Source: Agapetus fuscipes | Taxonomy: Eukaryota; Arthropoda; Insecta; Trichoptera; Glossosomatidae | NCBI GenBank assembly: GCA_951799405.1 | Contig: OX637342.1 | Span: 17,469,298 to 17,533,297 of the forward strand | Direction of reading: 5' to 3' | DNA: 64,000 bases | Part shown: piece after piece, positions 21,655 through 32,260 of the stretch | How the letters are laid out: each line of letters opens with the position of its first letter | Numbering within the stretch: position 1 is the stretch's first letter | The notes under the pieces: generated by a model | The model's database searches: none | Seen by the model: the letters and a program-made list of their open reading frames with translations, nothing else | What the model was told of the DNA's origin: nothing | Position numbers and translations under genes: made by a program

Positions 21655-21960
21655 TCGGGCCGTAGTCTATTGGATAGCGCTTCGGTCGTGGGTTCGATTC
21701 GCGGCTGAGCACAAAGATAAATAATTTATATTTTCAAAAAAGCTCTTCGCTGGGCTTAAAAAATCATATACCTTTACAAAAGACTGGGCATCAAAGGTCC
21801 ATACAACTTTACAGAATTCCTTGAGAATTAGCGTTGTCTTAAGCGGCGGACAAGCTCGCAGAGGGCTCTTGAGGAGTTATTCATACAAAAACAGCGCTAA
21901 CAAAATAAATTATTATTAACTATTATTATTATTATAATCTTTTGTATTCATCACTTATCT
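21655..21960 (+). repeat. SINE B, tail type 1
   Basis: Head ggccgtagtctattggatag, box B gtgggttcgattcgc (the D-arm to anticodon part is shortened), body aaagctcttcgctgggc, tail cgcagagggctcttgaggag and aaacagcgctaacaaaataa, ending in an ATT-rich run. Confidence 0.8.
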
Positions 21961-22144
21961 GACTCATCCGAAAACTCTAAAATAGATTCAATAATAAAAC
22001 ATGACAAGATACTATCTCTAATATCATATTTCACGTCTAGAAAATCTCCTGTTCCTTACTCCAGTTCTGTTCATCCATATATTATTAATAATAATAATAA
22101 TATTCAGTACAAAATAAACAGGTAATTGTGAGTTGGTACAAAGT

Positions 22145-22320
22145 TACCTGTACCCGGAGTATAAAACACTGAGTAAACTCTTCTTGATGGCGTAAATCGC
22201 AATAATGTATTAAAACTAAATCACTCACTCGGAGAGCCGCCGTATAATACATACATTTTCGATTTACGTAATCGAGGGGAGCGTATGTAGATGCTTTATA
22301 CTCGCAGTACCTGTTCTCTG
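22145..22320. mobile_element. MITE M copy
   Basis: Tips acccggagtataaaacact and gctttatactcgcagtac are inverted. The inner words actaaatcactcactcgg and cgatttacgtaatcgagggg are shared with 16.1, 31.5 and 44.3 kb. Confidence 0.65.
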
Positions 22321-22439
22321 GACTGACAGGTACCAGAGCAAGGTGAAAACCGATCTCGTACAAATTTATATTAAATGATGTAAGACAGTGATCGACAACA
22401 ATTTGAAGCGAAAACTTATCTTTTCATAACACCCTATCT

Positions 22440-23080
22440 AAATCTAATCTAAATCTAAGCTGCAAAGATATGTATCATTTGAGATTCATATTAAATGCAT
22501 TCTCACAAGCAGACACGCGTAATTTCGCGCTCACACATTCCGCATGTGGACCTACCATATAAATAAACTCAATCTCAAATGAACATAAGCCCTGCAACTC
22601 TTGCCGACCTTCCCTGAAACAGGGGTGACATTGGCAAAGTGAACCATTTTTTACAGTATGGGTGGTCAGCCTCATACCAACCTATAAGTCAAGGAATCTG
22701 TACTGTACTGTACTGTACTGTATCCTGCCGCCGTTCCACTAGGGGTGGCCGGTACCTCCGCAGATGCGCCTCCACTTTTTTCTGTCCTTACAAACCACTT
22801 TCATTTCCTCAATATTCATCACCTTTTTCATACATACTCTTCTCTTATTCTCACTCTGCAGTTTCCATTCTTTCGCAATCTCACAAGCAGACATGCATAA
22901 TTTCGCGCTTACACATGCCGCATGTGGACCTACAATATAAAAAACCTAATCTCAAATGAACATAAGCCCTGCAACTCTTGCCGACCTTCCCTGAAACAGG
23001 GGTGACATTGGCAAAGTGAACCATTTTTTACAGTATGGGTGGTCAACCTCATACCAACCCTTTCAGTCAAGGAAAATATA
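22440..23080 (-). pseudogene. Chimera: family A - LINE2 C-terminus - family A
   Basis: On the minus strand: an A copy (23,080-22,877) breaks off at cttgtgag and continues as LINE2 coding sequence (attgcgaaagaatggaaac ... ggccacccctagtggaac, 22,875-22,735). This is followed by (CAGTA)n and then a complete second A copy (22,700-22,440). The junction bases gag/att are shared by both partners, which fits template switching during reverse transcription. Confidence 0.7.
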
Positions 23081-23169
23081 GGTATATCATGCAACTTAAT
23101 CTAAGTAGGTAAGTAGTTTGATTTTGAATTTGATTTACCATTGATTCGTACGCTAAGACCACTTTTCGC

Positions 23170-23432
23170 TTATTTATGTACCTTGACTTATACGTTGGTA
23201 TGAGGCTGAACACCCATACTGTAAAGAATGGTTCACTTTGCCAATATCACCCCTGTTTCAGGGAAGGTCGGCAAGATATGCTGGGCTGATGTTCATTTGA
23301 GATTGGGTTTTTATATTGTAGGTCCACATGCGGCATGTATTAGCACGAAATTATACATGTCTGCTTGTGGAAGTGGGTTTAATATGAATCTTAAATGATA
23401 TAGATCTTTGCAGCTAAGATTTAGATTAGAGA
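23170..23432 (+). repeat. Family A repeat, full length
   Basis: Head ccttgacttatacgttggta, ggtcggcaagatatgctggg, cacatgcggcatgtattagc, tail gcagctaagatttagattag. Confidence 0.85.
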
Positions 23433-23880
23433 TCACACAGTTTTGTATCACTGTCAAGTCTACACTCGACAAAGGTTGTGTGTGTTATGCTAATGTCGGC
23501 AGTTTCTTAAACGTCAGGTTGTGTGGCGTGCGCCGCTGGCATTCGTCTTATTCAAAAACGTCTAGGATGAATGAAATAAATCAGAACAATGGCCGCACAT
23601 CAGTTGTACAGTTAATTTTGCAAATACATTCGCGAAAAAAAATTGTATCATTCGTCAACTGAATGGTGAATCAAAATAGAAGAAAGATCAACAAAAAAAA
23701 ACGAATAAGGCTATTCATGATTTTTTTATTGTTCAATATTTGATTTGAAATACATATGTAGGTAGGTACGTCATTTTATATGTAACGCTTTGAAAAACAC
23801 TGTACAGTCATTTAAGCACGTACATAAAAGTTTTTCAAACGACGTTCGAGAATATATTATAATGGAGCTTATTCGAAGTT
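23433..23880. other. Spacer
   Basis: A short open frame (23,408-23,662) has no recognised domain; nothing else seen. Confidence 0.35.
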
Positions 23881-23884
23881 GAAT

Positions 23885-24235
23885 GTCTAATCTAATCTAA
23901 TCTAAGTTATAAAAATATGTAACATTATAGATTCACCTTATATGCATTTTTACAATCAGACACGTAGGTATAAGTTCGCGCTTAAACATGCCGCATGTTA
24001 AAGGAAATCATTTATTAAATTAATACATAAAGAATGATGCTTACAACCCATGCTGTACACAATGGTTCACTTTTCAAATGTCACTCCTGTTTTAGGGAAG
24101 GTCGGCAAGAGTTGCAGTGCTAATGTTCATTTGAAATTTGGGTTTTTATATTGTAGGTCCAAATGAGGCATGTCGAAGCTCCAACTTAAACGTGTCTGCT
24201 TATATCAATACAATATAATATCTTAAAATTCTATC
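23885..24235. repeat. Two partial family A copies, opposed
   Basis: A minus-strand tail half (taatctaatctaatctaagt ... aacatgccgcatgtta, 23,885-24,000) is followed by a plus-strand head-to-middle copy (cccatgctgtacacaatggt ... ttgtaggtccaaatgagg, 24,045-24,200). Confidence 0.7.
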
Positions 24236-24597
24236 TAAAAATTGCTCATTTTCCGAGAGCATTGCTACATGCAGTTTCACTCTTATAACTTCCTAGAAGA
24301 TAAAAATAACGTTTATTGTGTAGCTAAGTACATCTTTACAGCTTCATACCTGAGAAAGAAGAAAACATCTATACTCGTACAAGTATATAGAGAGCCATAT
24401 CGGAAAACGAACCCTAACATTCCACTTAGCGAGCGGACGTTTAGCAATTATTAGCTGCACTTGACGGAAGCTTTTAACCGTTCTAACCGTTTATTCTACA
24501 CGTGGAAAAACAATGTAAAATTGATTTTAGAGCTGACCGGTAGATTTGTTGTTAGTTCCTTGAAATGACCCTTTTTGTAAACAAACTAACAGTGATT

Positions 24598-24800
24598 GCA
24601 AGATTTTAAATTATGATTACGGTCGTTAGACATTTTTTTAAATGTAAATAAAAACGGATGTTACTGACCGTGGAAAGAGCAGAACGATTTTCTCTACGTT
24701 TTGTCAGAGTCATATCCGACGTCTTCAGGAGGCGTGTGTCTTCTACGATGAAGAATCAAGAACTGATGAACTGTGGTTTTTTTGCTCTAGGTCGAAGGTT
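24598..24800 (-). repeat. Repeat F with CTGANGAN hairpin
   Basis: Shares ttaaattatgattacggtcg and ttactgaccgtgg with 16.3 kb. The minus strand reads CTGAAGA, C, GTCGGA, tatgac, TCTGAC, then AAAACG in place of GAAACG. Confidence 0.7.
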
Positions 24801-25024
24801 GTACTTTTTTTGAAACTAATAGTACCCGGCGTGTTTCACTTCGCCATTCGGACATGTGGAATCAATTTATTTCCACAGATAAAAGAGGCAGCCTTTACGC
24901 AACAACAGAAGCACAAAAAGATTCCAATCCAATCGGATTCAAAATTCACAATTCTTTTCTAGGTTAATCTTCACATTTCCTTAAAAAATTGACAAAATCA
25001 GTTCAGCGGTCCATACTATAATAA

Positions 25025-25275
25025 ACTATAATCTATAATCTAAGTTGCAAGGATATATTCATTCAAAGCTCTCGGATGTATGCCCACAAACAAATACGTG
25101 TAGTTCGCGCTTACAAATGCTGATTGTGTACTTACAAATAAAATCCAAACCTCAAATGAACATAAGCCCTGCAACTCTTGCCGACATTCCCTGAAACAGG
25201 GGTGACATTGGCAAAGTGAACCATTTTTTACAGTATGGGTGGTCAGCCTCATACCAACCTATAAGTCAAGGAATA
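25025..25275 (-). repeat. Family A repeat
   Basis: Tail ataatctaagttgcaaggat, then cttgccgacattccctgaaa and the head caacctataagtcaaggaa. Confidence 0.85.
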
Positions 25276-25279
25276 AAAA

Positions 25280-25968
25280 TACTAATATAAATAGGAATAG
25301 GAATATAATACGAGATATATAAACGTCCGTTTGATTTTATTTATATTGAAGATGAATGTTTAAACGGTGGATTGCGTTCAAATCAAATGGCTGAGGCAGG
25401 CCTGTTCAACATACGGCCCGCGTATGTCTTTCATCCTGCCCGCGACGACATCAATAGTTATTGCGCAATAAGTTGATCACTTAAAAAAATATCCATCATT
25501 AGGTACTCAGTTCAATCAAAATAAACTTCTAAAATTGCGTGCCTACACTCCCCCCCGTCGACAGAGTTTTGCGGGCGAAATTTACCTACCAACGACAGAT
25601 TATTTGTTTTGTTGCCCATTTTATTTGACCACACAAAAAACTTGTGGAAATTACGTGCCTACCCCCCTCCCCTCCGCCCCCCCCGTCGACGCTTTTTCTA
25701 GCCCGCCACAATTACAAAAGAACTATGTAAATCTGGCCCGCCACGATATTGTGTCGGTATTGCATTTAGCACCATCAAGGTTCACTTCACAAGAGATGAT
25801 TAACCCTGTCGACCGCGCAATTGTGACGCAACCGAAGAGACTAGACGCGTCTTTTCACATTCGAGAATAAACAAGCATTGAAGCATTGAACTGGCATCGT
25901 TATATTGTAACAAGATTCGGTAATGATAGACAGTGCTAATATTGGCTAGAGGATTAAGGAATTTAAAG
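25280..25968. other. Spacer with C-rich runs and an unassigned ORF
   Basis: The 111-codon ORF at 25,535-25,870 crosses two C-rich stretches and contains repeated ttgcgggcgaaat/ggcccgccac words that look like degraded transposon sequence. I could not assign it to a family. Confidence 0.3.
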
Positions 25969-25976
25969 GCCTGCAA

Positions 25977-28489
25977 TAAGGTGGATCGCTGTATGTATGG
26001 AAAAAATTAAAAATCATTTTTTCGTAATTGCGTTGTGCAGAACAGTTGCTCTATGGGGTGAGTATCTGATTTAAAAAAAAATCTTATCAAAATATTAATT
26101 AGTTATACTGCCCCAAGTCATCAGAAAAATAAAAAAAATACATAAAACTACTCATTTTTACCCCTGTGTTTAAGAATCAAGAATAAGATAAAATCAAACG
26201 AAATAAAATTTTGTTTCTTTAAAATGAATGAAATAGTTATTATTACGTGTTGGTATCTTGTTATTTGAGAGGGGTGGGTGGGGGCACCCCCTAACTTTGT
26301 TACTCCGCGCAGACGCGCGTCACCAATTCGGTGCTCTCAGAGATGTAACTATAGTTGTACGCTACTCATATTTTTTGCGCATACAAATTTGCGAGAGATC
26401 CTTAGTGTATTTTTGATATATCAGCGTGTTAATGCAACAGATTGGCTTCATTTAACTATGAAAAAAATCTTAAAGTACCGATAACTGAAAAATATTCTGA
26501 TTGATCAAAGAACCAAAAGATAAATGATCATAAGGAGTGTTGATTTGAAAACTGCTGCGGGAAATTAAAAAAAAGCTGAACCGGAAACAGAAATATGAAC
26601 CATACGAAGAAAAAGCTACAAGTTTATTGCCAAATCTGTCTGACCTATGAACTGATGTCTCTCAACAGTAATAGAAAAACTAGCACTTCAGAGAATGCTA
26701 CCTCAAACTTCGTATTCATATTCATTAAAAAATATTGACCTTGGCATACTGGAAACACCTGTGGATCAATTTGGCATTTCCAATAAGGCTGAAGCTGCTC
26801 TTGTTTTGGCAACAAAGCGTTGGTATTATTTCAGACAACAATTCATCCAAAGTTTTCGATCAAAATAAAATTAGAAGAGTCCGTGAAAAGTAGAGAACTA
26901 AGTTCAGCGGTGTGACCATTGATTCTAAATACTAAGATTTGGGTTTATACTTTGATGGACGTAAAAATAAAACCTTTAATATGGTGGATCATAAGAGAAA
27001 TATAATTAAAGAGGAGCATATTAGTTACTTAAGGACGCAAGGTCACAGTACATTGGTCATATTTCTTTAAGCACTGATAAAGCAGCAATAATAACAAGAA
27101 AAATTATGGATATTTTAATCAGTAAAGATATCAATGACATCCTTTTTGCTGGAATCGGACGTGATAGAACTATCGTTAATACAGATGAAATTGGTAAATT
27201 TATTCCAAAAAAAATAAAATATCTAGTAAAACCGCTGCAGTGGTGTATTTGTCAACTCCATGCCGACAAACTGCCGCGCCAATTATTTGAATATACTGAT
27301 GGTTGTACAAGTGGACCAATAAGTTACTCTGAACCCATAAAAAAGGTATTAAAAAGTTGTGAAGAGCTTCCAATAGTCTCGCTTCTAACTATCCAATGTG
27401 ATCTACCTATTGGACGAAGAATAACTATAAAGTCTGGATATTGTTCTCAAAGCTTATTAAAAAGAAACCCTGGAAAACTAGTGCATTCAAGATGGCTCAC
27501 AGAATACTACGGCTTTATGTTCTTTTTTTTAACCAACTGGCAAGCTGTTAATATTATCAATTATAAAATGGAAGTGGATGCTCTTATGTGGTCTTACATC
27601 AAAACTAACCACATTGCATTAATGGTGCTAGACACTTACACAAGACAATCTAGCTGTCGCGATATTTGACAGATAATTTAAAGCAGATACTACATCCTGT
27701 TATAAAAGAAATGGATATTTCAATCATACAAAATACATCTTACTTGCTTTGCCTTTTTATGAGTTCTAGCCTTGTGAAGAATATTGAAACGCGACAGGAA
27801 ACAATTTTGAGAATTCGAACTACGATTGGCCAAAACTTGATTTTGATGCAAACAATTATAAAAAACCTTATAAACTGGCACGAAAATAATGTGACCAAGC
27901 CCCTTGTTACAAAATTTATGAACGGTGAATTAACATCACGTTGTTAAGAAAATCCACTGCTTGTTGACGAACTAATCTCAAGCCATTTCCATTTTCCTTG
28001 CTACACGTTAGCCACTGAAAGATTAGTAAAAATTGTAACAGAAACTTCAGCTGCTGTTTGCGGTCTGATCAAAAGAGATGGATTCATTAAAACAAACTTG
28101 GAATCACGACAAATAATGTTTTTTTTTCAATTTAAAGAAAGATTACCAATTCTCTTAAAATCACTTTTTTCTAGACTTCTGTTGATTGCCATTTTTTCAT
28201 ATTTTTTGCCATAAAAGGGTCTTTTTTCTCTCATTTATAGAAAATCATGCTTTGTGCTTAAATTTGAACTTCATTATACTTCAATTATTTTTTTCTTAAT
28301 AAACAAAAAAAAAAATTAAGTATATAGCAGTTTTTATGATTTTTATTAACTTTTCGAGTCTTTGGGGCAGTATAAGATCAAATATTTCGACCTTATGATG
28401 GTATAATTTATTGTTTGTATTGATATAGAGCAGCTTTTGGTTATAACGCGAAATTGAAATTCCCAAAAAAACGATTTCGATCCACCTTA
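25977..28489 (+). mobile_element. DNA transposon, 12-bp TIR, 8-bp TSD
   Basis: The left tip TAAGGTGGATCG (25,977-25,988) is repeated inverted as CGATCCACCTTA (28,478-28,489). Both are flanked by the identical 8-mer GCCTGCAA (25,969-25,976 and 28,490-28,497). Imperfect symmetry extends further inside: tgctctat at ~70 bp and tatactgcccca at ~115-127 bp from each end. An 8-bp duplication fits the hAT or P superfamily, and the TAAGGTGG tip is reminiscent of part of the P-element TIR, but the superfamily is not settled. The decayed gene inside reads in the plus direction. Confidence 0.85.
26690..28120 (+). pseudogene. Decayed transposase-like gene
   Basis: Recognisable blocks, in order: NKIRRVREK (~26,870), LYFDGRKNKTF (~26,950), IKEEHISYL (~27,010), RDRTIVNTDEIG, LQWCICQLHADKLPRQLFEY, TDGCTSGPISYSEPI (27,106-27,669), then in a shifted frame HPVIKEMDIS ... 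(from 27,666), an in-frame TAA at 27,945, and FPCYTLATERLVKIVTE, VCGLIKRDGF up to ~28,110. I recognise these blocks from a repetitive, otherwise unnamed protein family of arthropods. The two conserved Asp positions (FDGRK, and the GCDGT-like GRDRT) suggest an RNase H-like DDE core; that is an inference. At least one frameshift and one stop make it non-functional. Confidence 0.7.
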
Positions 28490-28497
28490 GCCTGCAA

Positions 28498-29025
28498 CCA
28501 TATACAAAATACACTTTTTACCAAATTCCTCACTATTGTTATATCTCTAAATCTACCAAATTTTAAATTTCAACCAGATTGCTTTTGAGACACTTTTTAT
28601 TGCAAAGAACTAAACTGCATTAGATCAATATGGTCAGATAATTTCAGAAATGGTTATCTTTTCACAGTACCAAATAGACGCCTGTCAGTTCTGCAGTTGT
28701 AAGCTAATATCCCGTCTCACCTTCTGATGTTGCAAATTTGCAATCTCACAGCTGGCAGATCAAATTTATAATCTCACGGCTTGCAGATTAAATTTGAGAT
28801 AATTACGTCGCTATGAATATAAAGCCTGGATTATTCTGTCTACCTTATAAGTAGAGGTACTTGTCATTCCATTGATTAGGTATGAAATGCATAAAAGACA
28901 CTTTATCTTGATAATTGTGGTATTAAACATTGCAAAATTTGCACGGATAATGCATCAGTATTTTTGCAGTGTAACTTATTTCCCAGATTGGTGATGTTAT
29001 GGGCGCTATGGCATTTTTTTAAGGA
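28498..29025. other. AT-rich spacer
   Basis: Contains a local repeat of gcagatcaaatttataatct-type words near 28,750-28,800; otherwise nothing recognised. Confidence 0.35.
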
Positions 29026-29029
29026 ATAA

Positions 29030-29300
29030 AAAAAAACGGATGTTACTGACCGTAAAAATAGAAGAACGATTTTCTTTACGTTTCGTCATAGTCATGTCCG
29101 ACGTCTTCAGGAGACGTGTGTCGTGTTAGGTACATTTAAGGTTGTAGGTACAACCTTCGACCTCGAGCAACAACAATAATTCAACAGTTCGTGTTTCTTC
29201 TTCGTAGAAGACACACGCCTCCTGAAGACGTCGAATATGACTCTGACAAATCGTTCTTTTCTTAAGTAACATCCGTTTTTCTTTTTCATTTCAAAAAATG
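29030..29300. mobile_element. Palindromic copy of repeat F
   Basis: Left arm (aacggatgttactgaccgta, acgtcttcaggagacgtgtg) and right arm (acacacgcctcctgaagacg, taacatccgttttt) are inverted copies with a centre near 29,150 (ggttgtaggtacaacc). Each arm encodes the CTGAAGAC hairpin. The 16.3 and 24.6 kb copies contain only one arm plus other sequence. Confidence 0.8.
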
Positions 29301-29404
29301 TCAATAATAATTTATTTATTTTTTAAGGATATAATTTTCTTTACATTGACGAGTAAAACATTCCATAAACTCTCCTCGGTAGAAAAAGATTAGTAAAATA
29401 CATC

Positions 29405-29482
29405 AGGATCCTAATACACCCTACAACTTTTGATGCCTTCCCTGAAACAGGGGTGACATTGGCAAAGTGAACCATTTTTGCA
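29405..29482 (-). repeat. Family A fragment
   Basis: accctacaacttttgatgcc, ttccctgaaacaggggtgac and gcaaagtgaaccattttt match the family A middle-head. Confidence 0.6.
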
Positions 29483-30130
29483 ACAAAATGAGATAAACGG
29501 AAATCCGCTTTTAATGCAGATTGAAAATCTTTGGCCGTACATACTCGTACATTGCTTTTCCCTGCCACAATGGGCTCGGCAGAAATTACATAGAAAAGCA
29601 AGTTATTACATCTCACGCCTGAATTGCTGTGGAATTACAAACATATATTTATTTAGGGTTGCTAAGGACCTTCGCTACGATGATGTGTGACGTTTGCGCG
29701 CAAGGATTTTTTTTTAATTTGTCTCCATTGATGAGTTGATGATTTCTTTATAGCGCCGTATCGTGATGAAGTCGCTCCAATATAGCATTGTTTATTGTGT
29801 CATTATTTGAAATTCACATTAAATCTTATAGGTCATGAAATATGACGATTATTCTGATCTTGCAAGGCGTAAATCACACAATCCATAAATATTTAAGAGA
29901 AATTAATTCACATACGCAACAGGAGTCGTTTATTTTTAGTGTCCCATTGTTTCACTTAGACTTATGGTCATCCTTGTTCAGACAATGGTGACAACATGCA
30001 TTAGCATCTATGTGAGCTTAGTTATGATATATATAGCACTTTTATTAGTAAATCAAATATTTAATCTTTGTATGAAATACAACTAAAAATATGGGTGTTC
30101 GAAAATAATTCCAGTTCAAAATTTTCAGAA
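29483..30130. other. Spacer
   Basis: No supported gene or repeat. Confidence 0.4.
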
Positions 30131-30134
30131 TCTA

Positions 30135-30400
30135 CATCCCTTGACTTGTAGGCTGGTATGAAGCTGACCACACAGACAGCTTAAAATGGTTTAGATGCTA
30201 TTGCCAAAATCACTCCTGTTTTAGGAAAGATCGGAAAAGTAGCATGGGTAGGTGCTCATTTGAGGTGTTCATTTGACGTTTGGATATTAATTTCTAAGGG
30301 CACAAGAAGCATTTGACTTTTTAAAGGTAAAACTGAATTAAACTAGGATGGGTTTCTCAGATAAAACACGTGTATCTTTGCAACATAGATTATTATAGAA
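30135..30400 (+). repeat. Family A repeat, diverged
   Basis: Head ccttgacttgtaggctggta, agctgaccacac; the middle carries a small duplication (ctcatttgaggtgttcattt); tail tgcaacatagattattat. Confidence 0.75.
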
Positions 30401-30447
30401 TATAGATTGTACATCCAAAAAGTTATATCTTTTAATCACTCACTTGT

Positions 30448-30772
30448 CCTGTCGATAGCTCAGTTGGTAGAGTGCTTGCATTCGATGCCGAGAGCATAGG
30501 GTTCGATCTCCACCGAGGGTCAGAAACTATTTCCCGCTATGGAGTGTATTTCAAACCCAAAAATAAATACCGGCAAGGTGTACTCAGCCTTCACAAGAAA
30601 TGAGAACCATCCCCTCCGGAATTTGAGAAAACCCCACTTCAACTGAAAGTGGTTGGTTTGAGGCCGGCCCCCTTATCCGTAAATATAAATAGGTCCCGAA
30701 TCGCCACATGCGACATCTTCGGGGATAACGCAGACAAGAAGTTTCACTACATATGTAGCTTAGTTAAGCTCA
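30448..30772 (+). repeat. SINE C, full length
   Basis: The best SINE C in the window: tRNA-like head with box A tagctcagttggtagagtg and box B gggttcgatctcc; body ccgagggtcagaaactattt, cgcccct-type CT blocks, acttcaactgaaagtggttg; tail ttcggggataacgcagacaa, tatgtagcttagtt. Confidence 0.9.
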
Positions 30773-31088
30773 CAATTGCATCCTTTCTTCATAGGGTGCC
30801 AACTCAACATAGTTTCTGGCGCTGAACCAATAAGTGTCCAGTCAGATTGTATCTTAGTTAGTCTCAGAGACAGCCTCACAGCTGTTCAAATACCTAAAGT
30901 TGTTAGCATGCCTACATGTCAAAAACAGGTTCCAAAAAATAGACATGTTTTTGAATTCACGTCAACTTGTGACAGCTCGTTTAAAATTGAGACAACAAAC
31001 AATTAAAAATCGTACCTAACTAGAACTAAAAACTCCCCATTAACTTGGAATATAGAAGCTTACCGGTAGTCTAAGATTTTTCCAAGAG
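30773..31088. other. Spacer with an unassigned 76-codon ORF
   Basis: The ORF at 30,776-31,006 begins inside the SINE C end and has no recognised domain. Confidence 0.3.
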
Positions 31089-31089
31089 T

Positions 31090-31338
31090 ATTTCTTGACT
31101 TATAGGTTGGTATGAGGTTGATCACCCATACTGTAGAAAATTATTCACTTTGCCAATGTCACCTCTATTTGATGGAACGTCGGCAAGAGTTCCAGGGTGT
31201 ATGTCCATTTGAGATTTGGGTTATTATATTTTTGGTCCGCATGCGAAAAGTGCAAGCTTGAGCTTATACGTGTTTGCTTATGAAAATGCATATAATGTGA
31301 ATCCTCAATGTTACATACTTTGCAACTTAGATTAGACT
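31090..31338 (+). repeat. Family A repeat
   Basis: Head tcttgacttataggttggta, then cactttgccaatgtcacctc and the tail ttgcaacttagattagact. Confidence 0.8.
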
Positions 31339-31374
31339 CTAAATGACGTGCTTTCTCCAACAAGGTTCATCTCA

Positions 31375-31605
31375 TACTGAATCTTTTATTGCATTTTTGA
31401 TACTTTAACCACGTACCAGGAATGTATGCATAGAGATTATTGGTTTTACTTAAGACAACCCAATACATAAATTCCCCTCGATTGCATACACAATAAAAAT
31501 GTATCAGAACTAAATCACTCACTAGTTGTGCTGTTATACCTTTCATACATTTTTCTATTAACGAAATTGAGAGGAACTTACGCAATATTTAATACTCGAG
31601 GCGAA
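31375..31605. mobile_element. MITE M copy, diverged
   Basis: Shares actaaatcactcactag, catacatttttctattaacg and tttaatactcgagg with the copies at 22.2 and 44.2 kb. Confidence 0.5.
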
Positions 31606-31769
31606 GAGTATGGGTGGTATATTTTAATTATACGAACATAATTTTGCGACGTTTACGTAAAAACTAACATTGCCTTTAAAGGATGAACACACATTTTTTG
31701 GTGTCGGAGCCTCGTTTGTGTTTACTAACGATTTACGATTAAAATTTACGATTTCGTTACATTGTAATT

Positions 31770-31880
31770 GTCTCCTTGACGGATAGGTTGGTATGAGGCT
31801 GACCCTCCGTGCTGTAAAAATTGATTCACTTTTGCCAATGCAATGTTTCAGGGAAAGGTATATGTTCAAATGAGGTTTTG
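31770..31880 (+). repeat. Family A head fragment
   Basis: ccttgacggataggttggta, gaggctgaccctccgtgctg and a shortened agggaaagg block; the tail half is missing. Confidence 0.65.
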
Positions 31881-31980
31881 TTCATATGAAGTTTTGTGTA
31901 CTAAAAACAATCGTAAAACATTGTTAAACCACATTAATAGGAATGTCAATAAATTCCTTAATTTTGTTAATTTTAGAGCT

Positions 31981-32236
31981 CGCTCCCCCAGTTCTTGTTT
32001 GCCGTATAGACCAATTCTGTCAAACATGACTTTTTAATGCAGTTGTCTTAAGAATCAAATTCTACACAATGTAAGCTAAGAAAAAAACGTAAAACTCGAT
32101 AATGTGAGAGTTGTTTTAAATATTTTTTTAATCAATTTCCTGTTTTCATAAGACACATTGGTCCAGTACACATGCAAACATTGTTCATGTGAAATTAGCT
32201 TAATGGTCTATACGGCAAACAAGAACTAAGGCAGCG
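31981..32236 (-). mobile_element. MITE G, intact copy
   Basis: The 256-bp element has inverted ends around agttcttgtttgccgtatag. It is an inverted relative of the 254-bp copy at 43,411-43,664; internal words match throughout (acaactctcacattatcaag in the other copy). The outer 10 bp differ between the two ends (CGCTCCCCCAG versus CGCTGCCTTAG) and the difference is conserved in both copies. Confidence 0.85.
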
Positions 32237-32260
32237 CTGCTTTGATTTTAACGAAATGAT

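Noticed and set aside
22690..22725. Independent (CTGTA)n microsatellite
   Set aside because: It is the pentamer tail at the LINE2 3' end rather than a free-standing microsatellite.
25535..25870. Protein-coding gene of 111 residues
   Set aside because: Crosses C-rich low-complexity sequence, has no recognised domain and no splice context.
30448..30520. Functional tRNA gene (tagctcagttggtagag ... ggttcgatctcc)
   Set aside because: The sequence continues into the SINE C body and tail, which recurs many times; it is a SINE promoter, not a free tRNA.
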